A stretch of 64,000 bases of DNA from Paenibacillus_E allorhizoplanae (GTDB taxonomy: Bacteria > Bacillota > Bacilli > Paenibacillales > NBRC-103111), in contig NZ_CAKMMW010000009.1 in assembly GCF_927798215.1 (NCBI RefSeq), positions 124,001-188,000 on the forward strand. Direction: 5' to 3'. The position numbers and the translations under genes were made by a program. Below, one piece after another: positions 60,693 to 64,000 of the stretch (within the stretch, counting starts at the first letter, position 1; each line of letters begins with the position of its first letter). The notes under the pieces are model-generated. The model searched no databases. It saw only the letters and a program-made list of their open reading frames with translations, and was not told the origin of the DNA.

Positions 60693-60855
60693 GTCCAACA
60701 ACTCCTTTTTATTAAAAGATGAGTGCAAAGGTCGATCAAACTCGCGCGAATGAATGCGCTTACAAATATATCAAATTCACCTCCTCTCGAATGAATTTCC
60801 TCCATCCTGCGTATCTGTAGCTCCTTTCTTGCAATTGCCTAGGTCCACTGATATT

Positions 60856-61040
60856 CTAACGGACATCACGACCGTTATTTCTAGCAAATTTGCTCGTTTC
60901 AGAATTTAACGGACATGATGGACGTTATTATGGTAATAATCCCCCACTTGTTGATGGATTCCATGAAATAACGTCATCTGTGTCCGTTAGATTGTCAAAA
61001 CCTCATATTTTAGGCAAATAGCGGCTCTCATGTCCGTTAG
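60856..61040. repeat. Imperfect palindrome with four TAACGGACA motifs
   Basis: The left arm starts CTAACGGACAT and has TTTAACGGACAT about 50 bases on; the right arm, read in reverse, starts CTAACGGACAT and has TCTAACGGACAC at the same spacing. Both arms also share a GTTATT/CTATTT tract and GACGTTATT. The arms align over about 75 bases with some mismatches. It looks like a non-coding dispersed repeat or a mobile-element remnant. Confidence 0.7.
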
Positions 61041-61065
61041 CTAGTATTGAGGAAGGGGGCGTGGG

Positions 61066-61148
61066 TCTGCGGTTTGCGGTTTGCGGTTTGCGGTTTGCGG
61101 TCAGTTCCCGGCACGCAGCACTCAGCTCTCAGCTCTCAGCACTCAGCG
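61066..61148. repeat. Two adjacent heptamer tandem arrays
   Basis: TTTGCGG is repeated four times without error at 61073-61100, with a degenerate copy before it. After 20 bases, CTCAGCN is repeated four times at 61121-61148. Both have a 7-bp period. Confidence 0.9.
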
Positions 61149-61149
61149 T

Positions 61150-62340
61150 TCAACGCTCTTTCAGCAAGCCCTTCTTCTCCAAAACAGCCATTCTTTCCAA
61201 CAGCATGACGCCGCTTAAATTAACGCTTAAATCCTCCGCTGGTTCCGGAGAAGTGGCCCACGACTTACTGAACATCTGGCGCTGCTCATCTCTCCCGTAA
61301 GACCAGAGGCTATTCGCATTGGTTACTAATAGGTCCAACGACTCTTTCTGGCTCGGATCCACTAGCACGAATTCAGCCAAATAGCGGACAAATATACCCT
61401 TGAACAGGCCGCCATCGCCATTGCTTTCACTAGGCAGCATACCCGTGATCGGAGAGGTCAATCTAGCTTTGGATGCTTGAGCGGTTCGCGATGCGTCCGC
61501 CAGATAGCTCCTGTCTCCCGTTGCTCGGAATAGCTCAACGCCCGCTCCAATGTAAACACCTTGGCAGTAAGAGAACTCCCAGCTCTTATCTATCTTGCCG
61601 TCACCCTCACGGTTTTTCCCGTCCCAGACAAAGCCTGATTCGGGATCCACGAGGTTCGCCTTCTGCCAGTCGTAGATCTTCTTGGCCCATGCCAAGTCCT
61701 CCGCATCGCCAAACTGCTGATACAATCTCGCTGCTAGAATGGCTGCTGGGGCATTCGCCGGTGTATTCTTATAATCCATCTGCGGTTTACGCCAAGCAAT
61801 ACCTCCGCCTTGCTCCTCATTCCATCCTGTCTTAATATCTTCCCATAGCAGCAGTGCCGCTTGTTTATACTTGTCTTCGCTTGTCGCCTCATAAGCTCGA
61901 AGCCATGCTATTGCTAACCATTCCATATCATCATAGAAATCATTCGGCCAAGCACCGCCATTGCGATCTAACATACCTTGGTACATATTGGCCAAATTGC
62001 CTTTAACCTCGCTATCTCCCGTTCTTATATAAGCATCGACCAACGCATCTACGCCATGGGCTTGCCACCAATAGTGAAACTTCTCATTGCACAAATCATT
62101 GCACGGCGATAAATTATCGAATAAGTTCCGCTTGCTGTTCCAATATTGCTTCATCAATCCTGATTGCGCTAATGCTGCTCGCTTCTCCCAGGTTTCAGTC
62201 TTAGCTTCTTCATTCACCTGTCCATCCGTCACGATATGCTCATTCCCCATGTTCATCACTCCCCAGATTGCCACTATGATTAACCCAATTCCGAAAGCCG
62301 CTAGGACTATTCGCATGTTCCATCGCTTGTTCAATTGCAT
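61150..62340 (-). CDS. GH76 family glycoside hydrolase, membrane-anchored or secreted
   Basis: A 396-aa protein. An N-terminal hydrophobic helix (IVLAAFGIGLIIVAIWGV) acts as anchor or signal. The GH76 domain has FHYWWQAHGVDALVDAYIRTG, the DD pair in FYDDMEWLAIAWLRAYEATS, GGGIAWRK and WEFSYCQGVYIGAG. Unlike the enzyme at 59124 it has no CBM. The ATG at 62340 lies almost on GAAGGTGA, so a TTG at 62334 with better spacing may be the true start. It is just downstream of the two sugar permeases and presumably trims mannan oligomers at the cell surface. Confidence 0.88.
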   Translation of the reverse strand: MQLNKRWNMRIVLAAFGIGLIIVAIWGVMNMGNEHIVTDGQVNEEAKTETWEKRAALAQSGLMKQYWNSKRNLFDNLSPCNDLCNEKFHYWWQAHGVDALVDAYIRTGDSEVKGNLANMYQGMLDRNGGAWPNDFYDDMEWLAIAWLRAYEATSEDKYKQAALLLWEDIKTGWNEEQGGGIAWRKPQMDYKNTPANAPAAILAARLYQQFGDAEDLAWAKKIYDWQKANLVDPESGFVWDGKNREGDGKIDKSWEFSYCQGVYIGAGVELFRATGDRSYLADASRTAQASKARLTSPITGMLPSESNGDGGLFKGIFVRYLAEFVLVDPSQKESLDLLVTNANSLWSYGRDEQRQMFSKSWATSPEPAEDLSVNLSGVMLLERMAVLEKKGLLKER

Positions 62341-62364
62341 TCACCTTCAAGTCTGACTTGCGTT

Positions 62365-63231
62365 TCATCCCTTGGTCCCTGTAAAAGCAATCCCCTGCAC
62401 GAAATACTTCTGTAACAACAGGAAGAGGATTAGAATGGGAACCACTGCAATTAAAGCACCTGCCATCAAAGGTCCGAAATCAACCTGCTTGTTATACGTA
62501 AATGCAGCTAAGCCTAACTGAATTGTTTTCTTAGCGGGATCGTTCAGCATAATAAGCGGACCTAGGAAGCTATTCCAGCCTGCCTGGAAAGTGAAAATGC
62601 CTAATGTGGCTAAAGCCGGCTTCGCCAGCGGCATATAAATGTTCCAATAAATGCGCAGCTCACCGCTCCCCTCGATGCGTGACACCTCTTGCAGATCACT
62701 CGGTAAGGATACGAAGAACTGCCGCATGAAGAAGACAGCGAATGACCCCGAAGCTCCTGGCAAAATAACCGCCCAGAACGTATTCAACAGGCCATTCCCG
62801 CCTCCACCAAGCCAATCATTCCCTCCCACGAAGGGGATATGCTTGAGCACAAAAAATTGCGGGATCAAGGTTACTACTCCAGGAATCATCATGGCGGCGA
62901 GCAATATTTTAAACATCGTGTCACGGCCTCTGAATCGAAGCTTAGCGAAAGCATACCCGCTTAAAGAACCTAACAATAGATTGAACAGGACGCCCATAAA
63001 GGCTAAGTAAAACGAATTCTTGAAATACAGTCCAAACGGGACTAGGTCGAAAGCTTTCGTGTAATGCGAAATCGTCAAGCTGGAAGGAATCCACCTAATC
63101 GGAAGCATGAAGATCTCTTCATCGGGCCTAACTGAAGTAATTAAACTCCAAACAAAAGGGATCACCATGACTAGGCAGACTGCGATGGAAATGAGGTACA
63201 GAATCGTCGTATACAAATACTTTGGTTTCAT
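62365..63231 (-). CDS. Carbohydrate ABC transporter permease (MalG/UgpE type)
   Basis: A 288-aa CUT1-family permease with six helices. The EAA loop reads EVSRIEGSGELRIYWNIYMPLAKPAL, and the N-terminal WSLITSVRPDEEIF segment is typical. It forms the membrane channel with the MalF-type partner encoded just upstream. GGAGG precedes the ATG at good spacing. The context of GH76/GH27 enzymes suggests mannose- or galactose-containing oligosaccharides as substrate, which is inference. The ATPase of this importer is not in the window; CUT1 systems often use a shared MsmX-type ATPase. Confidence 0.93.
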   Translation of the reverse strand: MKPKYLYTTILYLISIAVCLVMVIPFVWSLITSVRPDEEIFMLPIRWIPSSLTISHYTKAFDLVPFGLYFKNSFYLAFMGVLFNLLLGSLSGYAFAKLRFRGRDTMFKILLAAMMIPGVVTLIPQFFVLKHIPFVGGNDWLGGGGNGLLNTFWAVILPGASGSFAVFFMRQFFVSLPSDLQEVSRIEGSGELRIYWNIYMPLAKPALATLGIFTFQAGWNSFLGPLIMLNDPAKKTIQLGLAAFTYNKQVDFGPLMAGALIAVVPILILFLLLQKYFVQGIAFTGTKG

Positions 63232-63242
63232 AATCCATCCTC

Positions 63243-64000
63243 CTAGATCATGGCGTCTTCTTCTTTGTTAAGCTTCATATTCATGAGCGAGAATATTAAG
63301 ATCAGAAGCGATAAGGCGAAGGCCATAGCGTCTGCGTATCCCATTTGTAACTGCCCAAAGCCTTGCTGATAAATATAGTACACGGTCGTCTTGGTCGAGT
63401 TCGCAGGACCGCCCTTGGTCAAGACATAGGCTTGATCGAAGAGTTGAAGTGCGCCAATAATCGCCATAGTACTGACAAAAAAAGTCGTCGGCCTTAGAAC
63501 GGGCCAAGTAATGTAGCGGAACGATTGCCAAGCATTCGCGCCGTCCAGCTTTGCCGATTCGTACAGATGCTCGGGAACACCGTTCAATCCGGCCAAATAG
63601 ATGATCATGTTCGCACCAACGGATTGCCATAAGGTCACGAATACGATGGAGATCATCGCATAGGGCATTTCCCCCAGCCACGAGGGTCCCGTAATGCCAA
63701 TTTTGCTCAGCAGCTCATTCACGAGACCAAATTCAGGATTCAGCAGCCAAATCCAGACCGTTGCAGCTGCAACGCCTGATGTTAACGTCGGTAGATAACC
63801 TGCTGTGCGGAATAATTTCACTCCGATCCGTTTACGCATAAACAGCACAGCCATGGACAACGAAATTGCGATATTCAAGGGAATATACAGCACCGAATAG
63901 AATAAGACATTTTTCAATGTCGTCCAAAATGTCGGATCATCCACGAGTCGCTTATAGTTGGCCAAGCCTACAAAATCATTTTTGCTTACGATGTCATAAT
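63243..64000 (-). CDS. Carbohydrate ABC transporter permease (MalF/UgpA type), 5' end outside window
   Basis: At least 252 codons, open to the right edge of the window. The reading frame before the TTG at 63965 continues as YDIVSKNDFVGLANYKRL, the usual sequence ahead of this segment in MalF-type permeases, so the gene is partial here. Helical segments and the EAA loop (YESAKLDGANAWQSFRYITWPVLRPTTFF) are clear. Its stop is 12 bases before the MalG-type start. A binding protein should lie upstream, outside the window. Confidence 0.92.
   Translation of the reverse strand, partial: YDIVSKNDFVGLANYKRLVDDPTFWTTLKNVLFYSVLYIPLNIAISLSMAVLFMRKRIGVKLFRTAGYLPTLTSGVAAATVWIWLLNPEFGLVNELLSKIGITGPSWLGEMPYAMISIVFVTLWQSVGANMIIYLAGLNGVPEHLYESAKLDGANAWQSFRYITWPVLRPTTFFVSTMAIIGALQLFDQAYVLTKGGPANSTKTTVYYIYQQGFGQLQMGYADAMAFALSLLILIFSLMNMKLNKEEDAMI

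Larger units (their letters stand above)
60693..61149. other. 457-bp non-coding interval with repeat elements
   Basis: It lies between the two GH76 genes and holds a roughly 185-bp imperfect palindrome (60856-61040) and two heptamer arrays (61066-61148). A plus-strand frame across 61061-61300 is low-complexity and not called as a gene. No clear promoter was identified for the GH76-GH27 operon. Confidence 0.6.

Noticed and set aside
61061..61300. Plus-strand 79-codon frame over the heptamer arrays
   Set aside because: The 7-bp period and low complexity produce the open frame, and it runs antisense into the GH76 gene.

Overview
The window looks like chromosome of a spore-forming, low-to-medium GC Firmicute, most likely Paenibacillus or a close relative. 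Evidence for this: two small acid-soluble spore protein genes with forespore-type (sigma-G) promoters, gerQ, ylbJ, yunB and a LytH-like peptidase, yycC, yfhP and yutD-lipA; GGAGG-type ribosome binding sites with frequent TTG/GTG starts; a T-box leader on trpS; and GlnR/TnrA and Fur boxes of Bacillus type. No rRNA, tRNA, insertion sequence, prophage or CRISPR array was seen.

Layout. 1-5273: start of a urease operon (partial ureA, minus) divergent from the urea ABC transporter urtABCDE, with two perfect GlnR/TnrA boxes between them. 5492-13361: orphan response regulator, gerQ, yfhP, a spore SASP, trpS with T-box, a permease with a His-rich loop, and ilvD. 13489-17139: RbsABC-type sugar ABC transporter. 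17301-18861: RNase HI, an unknown protein and a second SASP. 18939-23052: divergent iron-siderophore uptake genes around two Fur boxes. 23086-34928: a methyl-accepting protein, pepF, yycC, a diguanylate cyclase, DUF2225, truncated haemoglobin, ylbJ, an alpha-glucan phosphorylase, then a strongly structured RNA with a terminator ahead of a PilZ gene. 34971-42374: nadK, yutD, lipA, the nickel-pincer cofactor genes larE-larB-larC1 with larC2 inverted on the opposite strand, a LytH-like M23 peptidase and yunB.

42904-52825: a minus-strand stress region. An operon terD-terD-terC-citE-like aldolase-phosphoribosyltransferase/TRSP-StiP-like-HAD-ATP-grasp (52750 down to 45066) follows a promoter matching the sigma-W type (TGAAAC-N16-CGTA). 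Just downstream lie a 33-codon membrane peptide, an ECF sigma factor without a recognisable anti-sigma, a pentapeptide-repeat protein and a HAD nucleotidase. This matches the Ter-associated nucleoside-like-metabolite systems predicted by comparative genomics and is the most interesting system here.

53022-64000: sulfatase, KtrB/TrkH potassium transporter, sugar isomerase, and a secreted glycan-degrading set (GH27 alpha-galactosidase, two GH76 enzymes) with two sugar ABC permeases, the last running off the window. A roughly 185-bp imperfect palindrome and two heptamer tandem arrays lie between the two GH76 genes.

Functions rest on recognised family motifs and gene order. No database search was run, and starts were chosen by Shine-Dalgarno position, so several differ from the longest reading frame.
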